This document shows positions 26,469 to 36,315 of a DNA stretch of 64,000 bases, one piece after another. Each line of letters opens with the position of its first letter. The stretch's first letter is position 1. Source of the stretch: Mycobacterium sp. D16R12 (lineage in GTDB: Bacteria; Actinomycetota; Actinomycetes; Mycobacteriales; Mycobacteriaceae); the NCBI RefSeq assembly GCF_002013465.1, contig NZ_MAFC01000008.1:1-64000 (forward strand). The letters are read 5' to 3'. Below the pieces are notes generated by a model. That model worked only from the letters and a program-made list of their open reading frames with translations. It did not search any database and was not told the DNA's origin. Both the position numbers and the translations under genes were made by a program.

Positions 26469-27797
26469 ATGACCGATATCGATCCCACCGCCCAGTGGGC
26501 GTTTGAGACCAAGCAGATCCACGCGGGCCAGTCCCCCGATGCGGCAACCAACGCCCGCGCGCTGCCGATCTACCAGACCACGTCCTACGTCTTCAACGAC
26601 ACCGCACACGCGGCGGCGCTGTTCGGCCTGTCCGAAGAGGGCAACATCTACACGCGCATCGGCAACCCGACCCAGGATGTCGTGGAGCAACGCATCGCCG
26701 CCCTCGAGGGCGGTGTGGCGGCGCTACTGCTGGCCTCCGGACAGGCGGCCGCGACGTTGGCCATCCTCAACATCGCGCAGGCCGGTGACAACATCGTGTC
26801 CAGTCCCCGTTTGTATGGGGGCACCTACAACCTGCTGCACTACACGTTGCCGCGCTTGGGCGTATCGACCACCTTCGTCGATGATCCCGACGATCTCGAA
26901 TCCTGGCGCCGCGCCATCACCCCGCAGACCAAGGCGCTCTTCGCCGAATCGATCTCCAACCCGCAGAACGACATTCTCGATATCTCCGGCATTTCAGAGA
27001 TTGCGCACGCGGCAGGCATCCCCCTCATCGTCGACAACACCGTCGCCACTCCCTATTTGATTCAGCCGCTGGCACACGGCGCCGACGTCGTGGTGCACTC
27101 GGCCACCAAATACCTTGGTGGACATGGCAATGCGATCGGCGGCGTGATCATCGACGGTGGCACCTTCGATTGGACGCAGGGCCGCCACCCCGGATTCACC
27201 ACGCCCGACCCGAGCTACCACGGCGTGGTGTTCGCCGACCTGGGTGCACCGGCTTACGCACTCAAGGCGCGCGTGCAGCTGCTGCGCGATCTGGGCCCCG
27301 CCATCTCGCCGTTCAACGCGTTCCTCATCGCGCAGGGACTGGAGACGTTGAGCCTGCGCGTGCAACGCCACGTAGAAAATGCGCAGCGGGTGGCCGAGTA
27401 CCTCGTCGCCCAGCCGGGGGTCACCTACGTCAACTACGCCGGGCTACCCACCTCGCCCTGGCACGAACGCGCGAAAGAGCTGGCCCCCAAGGGTGCCGGC
27501 GCCGTGCTCGCCTTCGAGCTGGATGGCGGAGTCGAGGCGGCGACCACCTTCATCGATTCGCTGACCTTGCACAGCCAGGTCGCCAACATCGGTGACGTGC
27601 GATCGCTCGTGATCCACCCCGCGACGACGACACACGCACAGCTCGCGCCCGCCGAACAGGTGGCCTCCGGTGTGACGCCGGGACTGGTTCGATTGGCAGT
27701 CGGCATCGAGGGCATCGACGACATCCTGGCCGATCTGGACACCGGATTCGCCGCGGTGCGGCGACTCAAACAGCCCGCGGCGGTGGCATCATCGTGA
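26469..27797 (+). CDS. metY: O-acetylhomoserine sulfhydrylase (PLP-dependent)
   Basis: A 442-residue enzyme of the Cys/Met metabolism PLP family that makes homocysteine from O-acetylhomoserine and sulfide. The PLP-binding Lys is K214 in [36 protein letters not shown] near the N-terminus is family-typical. Length (about 430-445) favours MetY over the shorter MetB/MetC. A Shine-Dalgarno AGGAGG lies upstream of the ATG. It overlaps metX by 4 bp and is controlled by the SAM-IV riboswitch. M. tuberculosis calls its homologue metC (Rv3340). Confidence 0.95.
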   Translation: MTDIDPTAQWAFETKQIHAGQSPDAATNARALPIYQTTSYVFNDTAHAAALFGLSEEGNIYTRIGNPTQDVVEQRIAALEGGVAALLLASGQAAATLAILNIAQAGDNIVSSPRLYGGTYNLLHYTLPRLGVSTTFVDDPDDLESWRRAITPQTKALFAESISNPQNDILDISGISEIAHAAGIPLIVDNTVATPYLIQPLAHGADVVVHSATKYLGGHGNAIGGVIIDGGTFDWTQGRHPGFTTPDPSYHGVVFADLGAPAYALKARVQLLRDLGPAISPFNAFLIAQGLETLSLRVQRHVENAQRVAEYLVAQPGVTYVNYAGLPTSPWHERAKELAPKGAGAVLAFELDGGVEAATTFIDSLTLHSQVANIGDVRSLVIHPATTTHAQLAPAEQVASGVTPGLVRLAVGIEGIDDILADLDTGFAAVRRLKQPAAVASS

Positions 27798-28981
27798 CCT
27801 TGACCGACGATCTTCGCGCCAGCGGCTCATCCGCCGACCAGCAGCTTCCCGCGTCCCACATCGCTCTCCCCCAGGGCGATGAGATCGCCTATGTACCAAT
27901 AGGTTCGATCACGCTGGAGAGCGGCGCTGTGATCGGCGATGTGACCGTCGCGGTACAGAGCTGGGGAGAGCTCTCACCGCGCCGCGACAACGTCGTCTTC
28001 GTCTGCCACGCGCTCACCGCCGACTCACACGTGATCGGGGCCGCCGGTCCCGACCACATCACCGGTGGCTGGTGGGAAGGAATCATCGGCCCGGGCGCAG
28101 CGATCGACACCGACCAATGGTGTGCGATCGCCACCAATGTGCTGGGCGGTTGCCGGGGCACAACCGGCCCGACTTCCCTTGACGCGGACGGAAAGCCGTG
28201 GGGCTCACGGTTCCCCGAGGTGTCGGTGCGCGATCAGGTGAATGCCGACATCGCCGCACTCGCACAATTCGGCATCACCGAGGTCGCCGCCGTCGTCGGC
28301 GGCTCGATGGGTGGCGCACGCGCATTGGAATGGGCTGTCATGCAACCGGATTCGGTGCGTGCGGCACTGGTGCTGGCAGTCGGCGCACGCGCCACCGGTG
28401 ATCAGATCGGCACCCAGAACACGCAGATCGCCGCCATCCGGGCCGATCCAGACTGGCAGGGTGGCGACTACTACGGCAGCGGTCGCGGCCCCGAGAAGGG
28501 GCTGAACCTCGCCCGGCGCATCGCACATCTGACCTACCGCGGCGAGGTCGAGCTGGACACCCGGTTCGGAAACGATCCCCAGGTCGGCCCGGGCGGGCCC
28601 GAGGATCCGTGGGCCGGTGGCCGATACGCGGTGCAGAGCTACCTCGAACATCAAGGCGACAAGTTCGTTCGGCGCTTCGACGCCGCCAGCTATGTCATCC
28701 TGACCGAGGCACTCAACCGGCACGACGTCGGCCGGAGCCGCGGCGGTGTGGAGAAGGCGCTGCGCGGCTGCCCGGTCCCCGTCATCGTCGGCGGCATCAC
28801 ATCCGACCGGTTGTACCCGCTGCGGCTGCAGGAGGAATTAGCCGACCTGCTGCCCGGTTGTACCGGCTTGCGGGTGGTCGAATCGGTGCACGGCCACGAC
28901 GCGTTCCTCATCGAGTTCGACGCGGTGAGCGAGCTGGTGCGGGAAACACTCGCTCTGGCCAAGTCAACACAGGCTTCGTAA
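27794..28981 (+). CDS. metX: Homoserine O-acetyltransferase
   Basis: A 395-residue alpha/beta-fold acetyltransferase that activates homoserine with acetyl-CoA for methionine synthesis. Nucleophile Ser171 lies in [14 protein letters not shown]; the C-terminal [13 protein letters not shown] carries the catalytic His, and RLYPLRLQ holds the conserved region after the Asp. GTG start at 27794 overlaps the metY stop (GTGA), so the pair is translationally coupled. MetX supplies the substrate of MetY. Confidence 0.95.
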   Translation: MTLTDDLRASGSSADQQLPASHIALPQGDEIAYVPIGSITLESGAVIGDVTVAVQSWGELSPRRDNVVFVCHALTADSHVIGAAGPDHITGGWWEGIIGPGAAIDTDQWCAIATNVLGGCRGTTGPTSLDADGKPWGSRFPEVSVRDQVNADIAALAQFGITEVAAVVGGSMGGARALEWAVMQPDSVRAALVLAVGARATGDQIGTQNTQIAAIRADPDWQGGDYYGSGRGPEKGLNLARRIAHLTYRGEVELDTRFGNDPQVGPGGPEDPWAGGRYAVQSYLEHQGDKFVRRFDAASYVILTEALNRHDVGRSRGGVEKALRGCPVPVIVGGITSDRLYPLRLQEELADLLPGCTGLRVVESVHGHDAFLIEFDAVSELVRETLALAKSTQAS

Positions 28982-29001
28982 ACGGAACCCGAGGAGCACG
29001 A

Positions 29002-29736
29002 ATGCCGGACGCACAAGCAGAGCCATCGCTTTCGTTCGGTTCTCAGGCCGCGGCCTACGAGCGGGGTCGCCCCTCCTACCCACCTGAAGCCATTGACTGG
29101 CTGCTGCCGGCCGGAGCACACGACGTCCTGGATCTGGGCGCGGGCACCGGGAAGCTGACGACCCGCCTGGTGGAGCGCGGACTCAACGTGGTCGCGGTGG
29201 ATCCGCTTGCGGAAATGCTTGAGGTACTGAGCAACTCGCTGCCCGACACCCCTGCTCTACTGGGTTCGGCCGAGGAGATTCCGCTGCCGGACAACAGTGT
29301 GGATGCGGTGCTGGTGGCGCAGGCCTGGCACTGGGTGGATCCCGAACGTGCCATTCCCGAAGTCGCTCGCGTGCTGCGTCCCGGTGGCCGGCTGGGGCTG
29401 GTGTGGAACACTCGCGATGAACGGCTGGGCTGGGTCGCCGATCTCGGCAAAATCATCGGCAGCGAGGACGACCCGTTCAACCACGCCGTCAGCCTGCCCG
29501 CGCCGTTCACCGGACAAGAGCGACACCAGGTCGAGTGGACGAGTTATCTTACTCCGCAAGCACTTCTGGATATGGTGGCCTCGCGCAGCTACTGCATTAC
29601 CGCCCCGGAGGCCGCCCGGAAGAAGACGCTGCAACAGGTACGGGAGCTACTGGCCACCCACCCCGCGCTCGCACAGTCGACGGGCTTGGCACTGCCCTAT
29701 GTGACCGTGAGCATCCGCGCGAACCTGAACCAGTAG
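29002..29736 (+). CDS. Class I SAM-dependent methyltransferase
   Basis: A 244-residue methyltransferase with motif I DVLDLGAGTGKLTTRL, motif II VVAVDPLAEMLEVL and WHWVDPERAIPEVARVLRPG, typical of the ubiE/Methyltransf_11 group. It corresponds in position and type to M. tuberculosis Rv3342. It starts 20 bp after metX, so it is probably co-transcribed under the SAM riboswitch. Start ATG at 29002, preceded by GAGGAG. Substrate unknown. Confidence 0.88.
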   Translation: MPDAQAEPSLSFGSQAAAYERGRPSYPPEAIDWLLPAGAHDVLDLGAGTGKLTTRLVERGLNVVAVDPLAEMLEVLSNSLPDTPALLGSAEEIPLPDNSVDAVLVAQAWHWVDPERAIPEVARVLRPGGRLGLVWNTRDERLGWVADLGKIIGSEDDPFNHAVSLPAPFTGQERHQVEWTSYLTPQALLDMVASRSYCITAPEAARKKTLQQVRELLATHPALAQSTGLALPYVTVSIRANLNQ

Positions 29737-29790
29737 GAGCACCCCCGACCGGGTGCCCCAGTTCACAGAGACGAACACGCCCGGTGCCGC

Positions 29791-29796
29791 TACGGT
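29791..29796 (+). promoter_or_regulatory. -10 box of the LpqN-like lipoprotein gene, leaderless spacing
   Basis: TACGGT, 6-nt spacer, then the GTG at 29803. It fits TANNNT and supports the GTG start. Confidence 0.45.
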
Positions 29797-29802
29797 GTAC
29801 CC

Positions 29803-30471
29803 GTGCGTACGGATCGCCGCCTGCTGGCAGCCCTCTTTGTCACCACCACACTGCTAACCCCGGCGCTCGCCGGGTGTGGATCCAACGGGTCGCCTTCGGA
29901 CACCAAGAATGAGTCCGCATCCGCCACCAGTACCACCCCGACCGAACGGCACACCCGGCAGTTCATCCCCGAGCTGGGCATCTACGTCACGCTCCCGCAC
30001 GACTGGGTGGCGTTCTCCGACGGGGTGCACGACAACAAGGGACTGGTGACCTACCAGGTCCGGCCCAAGTGGGAGTCGTCGGAGTTCGCGCAGTACGTGC
30101 GCATCCGTAAGTTGGCGCCTTCGGATGACGCCCCCGAGGTGAAGGACTGGTTGGCATCGTCGAACGCCGACGCGGTGAGCGCCTTCGTCAAGACCCGCAA
30201 GTCAAAAGCCACTGCGGATAAACGAGATTCATGGGACGGACCCAACCTGCCCGGAGCCTCGGCCAGCCTGGAACTGGAGAAGCCCCCAGCCGCCGAGGGC
30301 AAGCCGCCGGTCGCCGCTACACCGAAGATCTACGTGGCGTTTGTCGGGCAGGGCGATCAGCGTTGGCAGGTCGCCACCAGCAATACCGGCGGCCCCAGCG
30401 CAGAGCCGTCCGAACAGTTCTTCGGCGAGCAGGCCGATGCCATCGCACGCTCGGTGCAGCTGCTGAAGTAG
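29803..30471 (+). CDS. LpqN/LpqT-type putative lipoprotein
   Basis: A 222-residue exported lipoprotein. The signal peptide ends in the lipobox LAGC (Cys at about residue 25), followed by a Ser/Thr-rich linker and a mixed alpha/beta domain (about 45-222) starting FIPELGIYVTLPHDWVAFSD. This pattern and size match the mycobacterial LpqN/LpqT family, whose members bind partner proteins at the cell envelope. GTG start supported by a -10 box at leaderless distance. Precise role unknown. Confidence 0.75.
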   Translation: MRTDRRLLAALFVTTTLLTPALAGCGSNGSPSDTKNESASATSTTPTERHTRQFIPELGIYVTLPHDWVAFSDGVHDNKGLVTYQVRPKWESSEFAQYVRIRKLAPSDDAPEVKDWLASSNADAVSAFVKTRKSKATADKRDSWDGPNLPGASASLELEKPPAAEGKPPVAATPKIYVAFVGQGDQRWQVATSNTGGPSAEPSEQFFGEQADAIARSVQLLK

Positions 30472-30475
30472 GCGC

Positions 30476-30805
30476 CTATCCGGTGCCCAGCGGGTCGATC
30501 GTCAACGCCAGATAGACCATCACCGCCGCCACGGCGCCAAGGGCACCGACATCAAAGGTCTTGCCGCGTACCGCCAATAGTCCCGCGGTCTCGTCGGTAA
30601 GCACCAGCCGCAGCGCGGCCGCCACACCCACAGCGATTCCCACGACCAGCGCGCCGCGCCGCCAACGGTCGGCGACCACCAACCCCAGCGCCACCAGGAA
30701 CACCGCAGACACCACCAGGATCGGCCACTGCGCACGGGCGAAGCGGCGGATGGCATCAAGTGCCGCCGGGAGAAGACCCCGTGACTCGGGTTGCAGGGCT
30801 GTCAC
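30476..30805 (-). CDS. DUF3017 membrane protein
   Basis: A 109-residue membrane protein with three predicted transmembrane helices (about 28-45, 53-70, 82-102). It lies directly behind folD with a 4-bp overlap, the same arrangement as M. tuberculosis Rv3355c-Rv3356c (DUF3017). Function unknown. It is convergent with the lipoprotein gene, 4 bp apart. Confidence 0.8.
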   Translation of the reverse strand: MTALQPESRGLLPAALDAIRRFARAQWPILVVSAVFLVALGLVVADRWRRGALVVGIAVGVAAALRLVLTDETAGLLAVRGKTFDVGALGAVAAVMVYLALTIDPLGTG

Positions 30806-31647
30806 GAACGTTCCGCCCGCTCGATCACGTTGGTGAGCAAGAAGGCTCGGGTCAGCGGGCCGACACCACCGGGATTGGGCGAGACGTATCCGGCGATGTC
30901 CCAGACGTCCGGCGCCACGTCACCGGTCAACTTGTCGTCGACGCGACTCACGCCCACGTCCACCACCGCGGCACCCGGCTTGATCATGTCGGCGGTCACC
31001 ATGTGCGGTACCCCCGCCGCGGCGATGACGATGTCAGCCTGCCGGGTAAGCGCGGCCAGATCACGAGTTCCGGTGTGACACAGGGTGACCGTCGCATTTT
31101 CCGAACGTCGAGTAAGCAGCAGTCCGAGCGGACGACCCACCGTGACGCCACGGCCGATCACCACAACATGGGCACCGTCGAGCTTGACGTCGTAGCGGCG
31201 CAGCAGATACACGATTCCGCGCGGGGTGCAGGGCAGCGGTGCTTCCTTGCCCAGCACCAGCCGGCCCAGGTTCGTCGGGTGCAGACCATCGGCGTCCTTG
31301 TCGGGGTCGATGCGCTCCAACGCCTCGTTCTCGTCGAGGTGCTTGGGCAGCGGCAACTGCACGATGTATCCGGTGCAGTCCGGGTTGGCGTTCAGCTCGT
31401 CGATGGTCGCGCACAGCGTGGCCTGATCGATGTCGGCCGGCAGGTCGCGGCGGATCGAGTTGATGCCCACCTTGGCGCAGTCGTTGTGCTTGCCGCGGAC
31501 ATAGGCCTGTGAGCCCGGGTCATCCCCGACGAGGATGGTGCCCAAGCCCGGTTTCTTGCCCGCCGCCGTGAGCGCCGCGGCACGCGTGGCCAGCTCCACA
31601 AAGATCTCGTCGCGGGTGGCCTTACCGTCAAGTCGAGTCGCCGTCAC
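30802..31647 (-). CDS. folD: Bifunctional methylenetetrahydrofolate dehydrogenase / cyclohydrolase
   Basis: A 281-residue NADP-dependent enzyme that interconverts methylene- and formyl-tetrahydrofolate. Motifs: [17 protein letters not shown] (Y-x-x-x-K), [18 protein letters not shown], and the Rossmann [17 protein letters not shown] place the start at GTG 31645-31647, which gives exactly the M. tuberculosis length (281); the open frame extends upstream into the neighbouring nitroreductase gene without homology. One-carbon supply fits the nearby methionine genes. Confidence 0.93.
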   Translation of the reverse strand: MTATRLDGKATRDEIFVELATRAAALTAAGKKPGLGTILVGDDPGSQAYVRGKHNDCAKVGINSIRRDLPADIDQATLCATIDELNANPDCTGYIVQLPLPKHLDENEALERIDPDKDADGLHPTNLGRLVLGKEAPLPCTPRGIVYLLRRYDVKLDGAHVVVIGRGVTVGRPLGLLLTRRSENATVTLCHTGTRDLAALTRQADIVIAAAGVPHMVTADMIKPGAAVVDVGVSRVDDKLTGDVAPDVWDIAGYVSPNPGGVGPLTRAFLLTNVIERAERS

Positions 31648-31666
31648 ACGCTCAGTATTCCAGCTG

Positions 31667-32317
31667 TCACCAGGTGTCCCAGTGCAGGACGTCCGAGAGC
31701 GGCTGGCGCTTGGCCGGCCGGAAGTCGGTACCGACGGTGTATGCGATCGGGAACAGCCCGCCCTGGGTGACCTTGTCGAACGGGATACCCAGGATGTCGG
31801 CGGTGCGCTTCTCACCGTCGTCCATCAGGTGCAACGTCGTCCAGGCCGATCCCAAACCGCGGTTACGCGCGGCGAGCATGAAGCTCCACACCGCGGGCAG
31901 CAGCGATCCCCAGGTGGACGCCGCCCCGACCACGGGCAGGTTGTCCAGGCGCCCCTCGATGCAGGGAATCAGGAACAGCGGTGACCGCTCGAAGTTCTCG
32001 GCGAGGTAGCCGGCCGAGTCCACCACCTTGTCGCGTCGCTCACCCCGGGTGTCGCCCTCGGCGTACTCGGGGCCCTGACCGGTGGCGTACTTGTTCCAGC
32101 CCGCGCGGTAGATGTCGGCGATGGCCTTCTTCTTGTCGGCGTCCTCGACGATGACAAAGTGCCAGCCCTGATGGTTGGAGCCGGTCGGCGCCTGCGTCGC
32201 GATGTTCAGGCATTCCTCAATGACCGAACGTTCGACGGGCTTGTCGAAATCGAGGCGCTTGCGCACCGAACGGGTGGTGGTCAGAACTTCATCGGCGGAC
32301 AGATTCAGGGAGGTCAT
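31667..32317 (-). CDS. FMN-dependent nitroreductase family protein
   Basis: A 216-residue nitroreductase-fold protein closely resembling M. tuberculosis Rv3368c. The N-terminus [20 protein letters not shown] carries the FMN-phosphate-binding Arg/Ser segment, [13 protein letters not shown] is the second FMN contact, and [12 protein letters not shown] the C-terminal motif. Start ATG 32315-32317 is supported by a -10 box (TACGTT, minus strand, 32324-32329) 6 nt upstream. Physiological substrate unknown. Confidence 0.88.
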   Translation of the reverse strand: MTSLNLSADEVLTTTRSVRKRLDFDKPVERSVIEECLNIATQAPTGSNHQGWHFVIVEDADKKKAIADIYRAGWNKYATGQGPEYAEGDTRGERRDKVVDSAGYLAENFERSPLFLIPCIEGRLDNLPVVGAASTWGSLLPAVWSFMLAARNRGLGSAWTTLHLMDDGEKRTADILGIPFDKVTQGGLFPIAYTVGTDFRPAKRQPLSDVLHWDTW

Positions 32318-32323
32318 CACACG

Positions 32324-32329
32324 AACGTA
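32324..32329 (-). promoter_or_regulatory. -10 box of the nitroreductase gene, leaderless spacing
   Basis: The minus strand reads TACGTT, 6 nt, ATG. Its divergent neighbour's -10 box lies at 32394-32399. Confidence 0.45.
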
Positions 32330-32393
32330 CAACGCCTGGCCGAGCCGAAAAGTAGGAGTACGCCTCCAGAATTCGCCGGCACTTTCCGCGGCG

Positions 32394-32399
32394 TAATCT
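32394..32399 (+). promoter_or_regulatory. -10 box of the OYE-like gene, leaderless spacing
   Basis: TAATCT then 7 nt, then the GTG at 32407. Close to the TATAAT-type consensus. Confidence 0.5.
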
Positions 32400-32406
32400 C
32401 CGGAAT

Positions 32407-33585
32407 GTGGCGACCGACGTTCGCAATATCCCCGACGTGCTGGCACCCGCGCGGCTTGGCCCCCTGACGCTGCGCAACCGGACAATCAAGGCCGCGACAT
32501 TCGAGGCCGCCTCCCCGGATGCCTTCGTGACCGACGACCTCATCGAATACCACCGCAGGCCTGCACTCGGCGGTGTCGGCATGACCACGGTCGCGTACTG
32601 CGCTGTCGCCCCCGAAGGCCGCACCGAGTACGGCCAAGTCTGGATGCGCGGTGAGGCGCTGCCCGGGCTGCGGCGCCTCACCGACGCCATCCACGACACC
32701 GGTGCCGCCGTCTCGGCGCAGATCGGCCATGCCGGCCCGGTGGCCAACGCACGATCGAACGGGTCGCGTGCCCTCTCCCCGATCCGGTTCTTCAACCCAT
32801 TGGGAATGAAGTTCGCCCGCCGGGCCAGCGTCTCCGACATCGAGGGTGTGATTGCCGCGCATGCGAACGCGGCACGCCTGGCCATCGAGGCCGGTTTCGA
32901 CGCCGTCGAAATCCATTTGGGCCACGGATATTTCGTGAGTTCCTTCCTGAGCCCGCTGTTCAACCGGCGGGGGGACGAGTACGGCGGATCGCTGGCCAAC
33001 CGCGCCAAGGTGGCGCGCGCGGTGGTTCACGCGGTACGCAAGGCGGCCGGTAACCGGCTGGCCGTGACCGCGAAACTGACCATGACCGACGGCATCCGCG
33101 GGGGCATCCCCATCGAGGAATCCCTGCAGACCGCGCAGTGGCTACAGGAGGACGGTGGGCTCGACGCCCTCGAACTCACCGCGGGCAGCTCCCTGGTCAA
33201 CCCCATGTACCTGTTCCGCGGCGAGGTGCCGATCCGCGAACTCGCCAAGGGCTTCCCCAAACCCCTCGGGTGGGGCGTGCGCGTCACCGGAAAGAAGTTC
33301 TTCCGGTCCTACCCCTACCGCGATGCGTTCTTGCTCGACGATGCCCGCCGGTTTCGCGCCGAGCTGGACATGCCACTGATCCTGTTGGGCGGTATCGCCG
33401 GCGGAGACACCATGGACCTGGCGATGGCGGAGGGCTTTGAGTTCGTCGCCATGGGCCGCGCACTGCTGGCCGATCCGGATCTGGTGAATCGGGTGGCGGC
33501 CGACCGGGCCACTCATTCGCGGTGCACGCACTGCAATCAGTGCATGGCCACGATTTTCAGCAGAACACACTGCGTCCTTACCTGA
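32407..33585 (+). CDS. NADH:flavin oxidoreductase (old yellow enzyme / dienoyl-CoA reductase-like)
   Basis: A 392-residue TIM-barrel flavoprotein of the OYE superfamily, similar in type and position to Rv3359. Visible: LGPLTLRNRTIKAATFE at the N-terminus, IGHAGPVAN, the substrate-site HLGHGYFVSSFLSPLFNRR and FMN-binding ILLGGIAGGD. The C-terminus has CTHCNQC and one more Cys 10 residues on, the remains or a variant of the 4Fe-4S motif that in 2,4-dienoyl-CoA reductase is followed by FAD and NADPH domains; those domains are absent. GTG start, predicted leaderless. Confidence 0.85.
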   Translation: MATDVRNIPDVLAPARLGPLTLRNRTIKAATFEAASPDAFVTDDLIEYHRRPALGGVGMTTVAYCAVAPEGRTEYGQVWMRGEALPGLRRLTDAIHDTGAAVSAQIGHAGPVANARSNGSRALSPIRFFNPLGMKFARRASVSDIEGVIAAHANAARLAIEAGFDAVEIHLGHGYFVSSFLSPLFNRRGDEYGGSLANRAKVARAVVHAVRKAAGNRLAVTAKLTMTDGIRGGIPIEESLQTAQWLQEDGGLDALELTAGSSLVNPMYLFRGEVPIRELAKGFPKPLGWGVRVTGKKFFRSYPYRDAFLLDDARRFRAELDMPLILLGGIAGGDTMDLAMAEGFEFVAMGRALLADPDLVNRVAADRATHSRCTHCNQCMATIFSRTHCVLT

Positions 33586-33746
33586 CGTTTGCCGCTGCAC
33601 TCACCTCCACGGATCCAGCGCCGCCGATGCGCTCAGTTGCGCGTTGCTGGCGACATTCATCCGGACGCTGTTTCCTTGGCATAGCCTGTGAACCACCCGG
33701 CGCGGGAAGGACGGTCCCACGGCGCGACCCGATACAGTCGGTGGCG

Positions 33747-36302
33747 ATGACTGGTCGGGAAGCACCCACTCTCACCGTGGTATTCGATGGTGACGAACGA
33801 AAGTTCGCACCCGGGCACGACATTCATATCGGCCGCGATATCCACGCCGATGTACGCATCACGCACCCCTTGGTGTCGCGTATTCACCTGATAATCAGGT
33901 TTGTCGACGGCAAATGGATTGCCGAGGACCAACGCAGCCTCAACGGCATCTTCGTCAACGGTCGTCAGGTCGGTTGGGTCGAGGTGCGCGATGACACCGT
34001 GATCAACCTGGGGGACCCGGGTGGACCGCGGATGACCTTCGCTCTCGGCGGTCTCGGCAGCGAGACACAGCTGGGGATCGCTCCCCCCACCATGCGCGGC
34101 CCTGCGTCGGGCCTGCAGCCGGCCTCCTATACAGGCACCCAGCAGCACTACCCCACCGGCGGCTACCCGTCCGGTCCGCAGACCTATGGGCAGCCGCCGA
34201 GCCAGCAGCACCCCTACGGTGCACCGCCCGCAGGGCCCCCAACCTACGGAACGCCCAGTACCTCCGGGCCCACCCGCCCGCGCCAGCAGTACCCGTCGGC
34301 GCCCACGCCGATACCGGCCGCGCACTCCGGGGAGCCGGTGGAGCCGTTCGGCACCCGCGCGATGCGGGCGCTGGGCATCGGGGGCGGCGCGCCGAAACCG
34401 TCACCCGGCGCCGTCACCGTCGGCCGTGCCCCCGACAACACCATCGTCGTCAACGACGTGCTGGCCTCACGGCACCACGCCTTGTTGCTTCCGACCGCGG
34501 GTGGCCTGGAAATCCAGGACCTGCACACCATCAACGGCACCTTCGTCAACGGTGTCCAGGTCGAGCAGGCAACGGTGCGCGAAGGTGACACCGTCACCAT
34601 CGGTAACGTCGACCTCGTCGTCCAAGACGGCACCCTCGTCAAACCCACGATCGCCACGCGTGTCGGCGGACTTGAGGTTCAGGGCATCGACTTCACCGTC
34701 GAGGGCGGCAAGAAGCTGCTCGACAACATCAGCTTCTCGGCAGGGCCCGGCTCGCTCACCGCGGTCATCGGCCCTTCGGGTGCCGGCAAGTCCACCCTGG
34801 CCCGGCTGATCGTCGGCAACACCCAGCCGTCGGCGGGCAAGGTGTCCTTCGAAGGCCACGGGGTGCACGCCGAATACGCCGTGATGCGAAACCGCATCGG
34901 CATGGTGCCGCAGGACGATGTGGTGCATCCGCAGCTGACCGTCAGCCAGGCGCTGCACTATGCCGCCGAGCTGCGACTGCCACCGGACACCAGCAAGGAA
35001 GACCGCGAGCAGGTGGTGTCCCGGGTTCTCGAGGAACTCGAGATGACCAAGCACGCCGAGACCCGCGTCGACAAGCTCTCCGGTGGACAGCGCAAGCGCG
35101 CCTCGGTGGCCATGGAGCTGCTCACCGGCCCGTCGCTGCTGATCCTGGACGAGCCCACCTCCGGTCTGGATCCGGCGCTGGACCGTCAGGTGATGAGCCT
35201 GATGCGCCAGCTCGCCGACGCCGGCCGCGTGGTTGTGGTCGTCACGCACTCGCTGACCTATCTGAGCTACTGCGACCAGGTGCTGCTGCTGGCGCCCGGC
35301 GGCAAGACCGCCTACTGCGGACCTCCGCGCGGCATCAATCAGGAGATGGGCACCACCGACTGGGCCGATATCTTCGCCAATGCCGCGGCCGATCCGGACG
35401 GTGTGCACCAGGCCTATCTGACACGGCACCCTGCCGCGAACAACCCCGTCACCGCCCCAGTGAAACCCGGCGACCTCGGGAAGCCGCCCAAGACCAGTCT
35501 GCTGCGGCAGATCTCCACGGTGGCGCGCCGTCAGGGACGACTGATCCTGGCCGACCGCGGCTACTTCATCTTCCTGGCACTGCTGCCATTCGTCCTTGCC
35601 GGGCTGGTGCTGTCGGTACCGGGCAGTGCCGGTTTCAACGTGGCCCTGCCCGACAACCCGAACGAACCCGGGCTGCTGTTGGCACTGACCAACCTCGGTG
35701 CGAGCTTCCTGGGCCTGGCACTGACCATCCGTGACTTGATCGGCGAACGAGTGATCTTCCGGCGTGAACAGGCGGTAGGCCTGTCGGCCACGGCGTATCT
35801 GCTGGCCAAGATCATGACCTACTGCGGTGCCGCCATCGTGCAGTCCGCGGTGATGACGGCCGTCATCGTGCTGGTCCGCGGTGGCCCCACCCAGGGTGCG
35901 GTGCTGCTCGGGAACGCGAGCTTCGAGCTGTGGGTTGCGGTGGCCGCGACGGCCTGTGCGGCCACCGTGCTGGGTCTGGTGCTGTCCTCGCTGGCCACCT
36001 CCGCCGAACAGGTGATGCCAATGCTGGTGATCGCCACCATGACGCAGATCGTGTTCAGCGGCGGCCTCATCCCGGTGACGGGACGTGCCGGGCTGGAACA
36101 GTTCTCGTTCCTGTTCCCCTCTCGTTGGGGATTCGCGGCCACCGCCTCGACCACCGACCTGCGCAAGCTGGTGCCGGTGGGGCCGCAGGACGAGTTGTGG
36201 AATCACGACGCCGGGACATGGCTATTCGACATGGGCATCCTGGCGCTGCTGGCACTGGTGATGGCGGGGTTCGTGCGCTGGCGCATCCGCCTCAAGGGGT
36301 AG
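33747..36302 (+). CDS. FHA-domain ABC transporter (Rv1747-like)
   Basis: An 851-residue fused exporter. FHA domain 1 spans about 10-90 (with GRDIHADVRITHPLVSRIHL), then a Pro/Gln/Thr-rich linker (about 110-205), FHA domain 2 (about 220-285, SRHHALLLP and INGTFVNG), and an ABC ATPase (Walker A GPSGAGKST with Lys348, signature LSGGQRKR near 445, Walker B LLILDEPTSGLD). A C-terminal ABC-2-type membrane domain has about six helices (about 600-850). In M. tuberculosis Rv1747 the FHA domains bind phosphothreonines set by Ser/Thr kinases such as PknF; the linker here has candidate T-P sites. Start ATG 33747, with TACAGT 8 nt upstream. Confidence 0.92.
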   Translation: MTGREAPTLTVVFDGDERKFAPGHDIHIGRDIHADVRITHPLVSRIHLIIRFVDGKWIAEDQRSLNGIFVNGRQVGWVEVRDDTVINLGDPGGPRMTFALGGLGSETQLGIAPPTMRGPASGLQPASYTGTQQHYPTGGYPSGPQTYGQPPSQQHPYGAPPAGPPTYGTPSTSGPTRPRQQYPSAPTPIPAAHSGEPVEPFGTRAMRALGIGGGAPKPSPGAVTVGRAPDNTIVVNDVLASRHHALLLPTAGGLEIQDLHTINGTFVNGVQVEQATVREGDTVTIGNVDLVVQDGTLVKPTIATRVGGLEVQGIDFTVEGGKKLLDNISFSAGPGSLTAVIGPSGAGKSTLARLIVGNTQPSAGKVSFEGHGVHAEYAVMRNRIGMVPQDDVVHPQLTVSQALHYAAELRLPPDTSKEDREQVVSRVLEELEMTKHAETRVDKLSGGQRKRASVAMELLTGPSLLILDEPTSGLDPALDRQVMSLMRQLADAGRVVVVVTHSLTYLSYCDQVLLLAPGGKTAYCGPPRGINQEMGTTDWADIFANAAADPDGVHQAYLTRHPAANNPVTAPVKPGDLGKPPKTSLLRQISTVARRQGRLILADRGYFIFLALLPFVLAGLVLSVPGSAGFNVALPDNPNEPGLLLALTNLGASFLGLALTIRDLIGERVIFRREQAVGLSATAYLLAKIMTYCGAAIVQSAVMTAVIVLVRGGPTQGAVLLGNASFELWVAVAATACAATVLGLVLSSLATSAEQVMPMLVIATMTQIVFSGGLIPVTGRAGLEQFSFLFPSRWGFAATASTTDLRKLVPVGPQDELWNHDAGTWLFDMGILALLALVMAGFVRWRIRLKG

Positions 36303-36315
36303 ATCGTCTGTCGCG

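Noticed and set aside
28609-29001. In-frame extension of the methyltransferase gene into metX
   Set aside because: The extra 131 residues are the +1 frame of metX; the ATG at 29002 has a ribosome site and begins the conserved part.
34467-36206. A 579-codon minus-strand frame opposite the FHA-ABC transporter
   Set aside because: It is the antisense of a long GC-rich gene; Gln/His/Arg-rich with no domain, whereas the plus strand has complete Walker and signature motifs.
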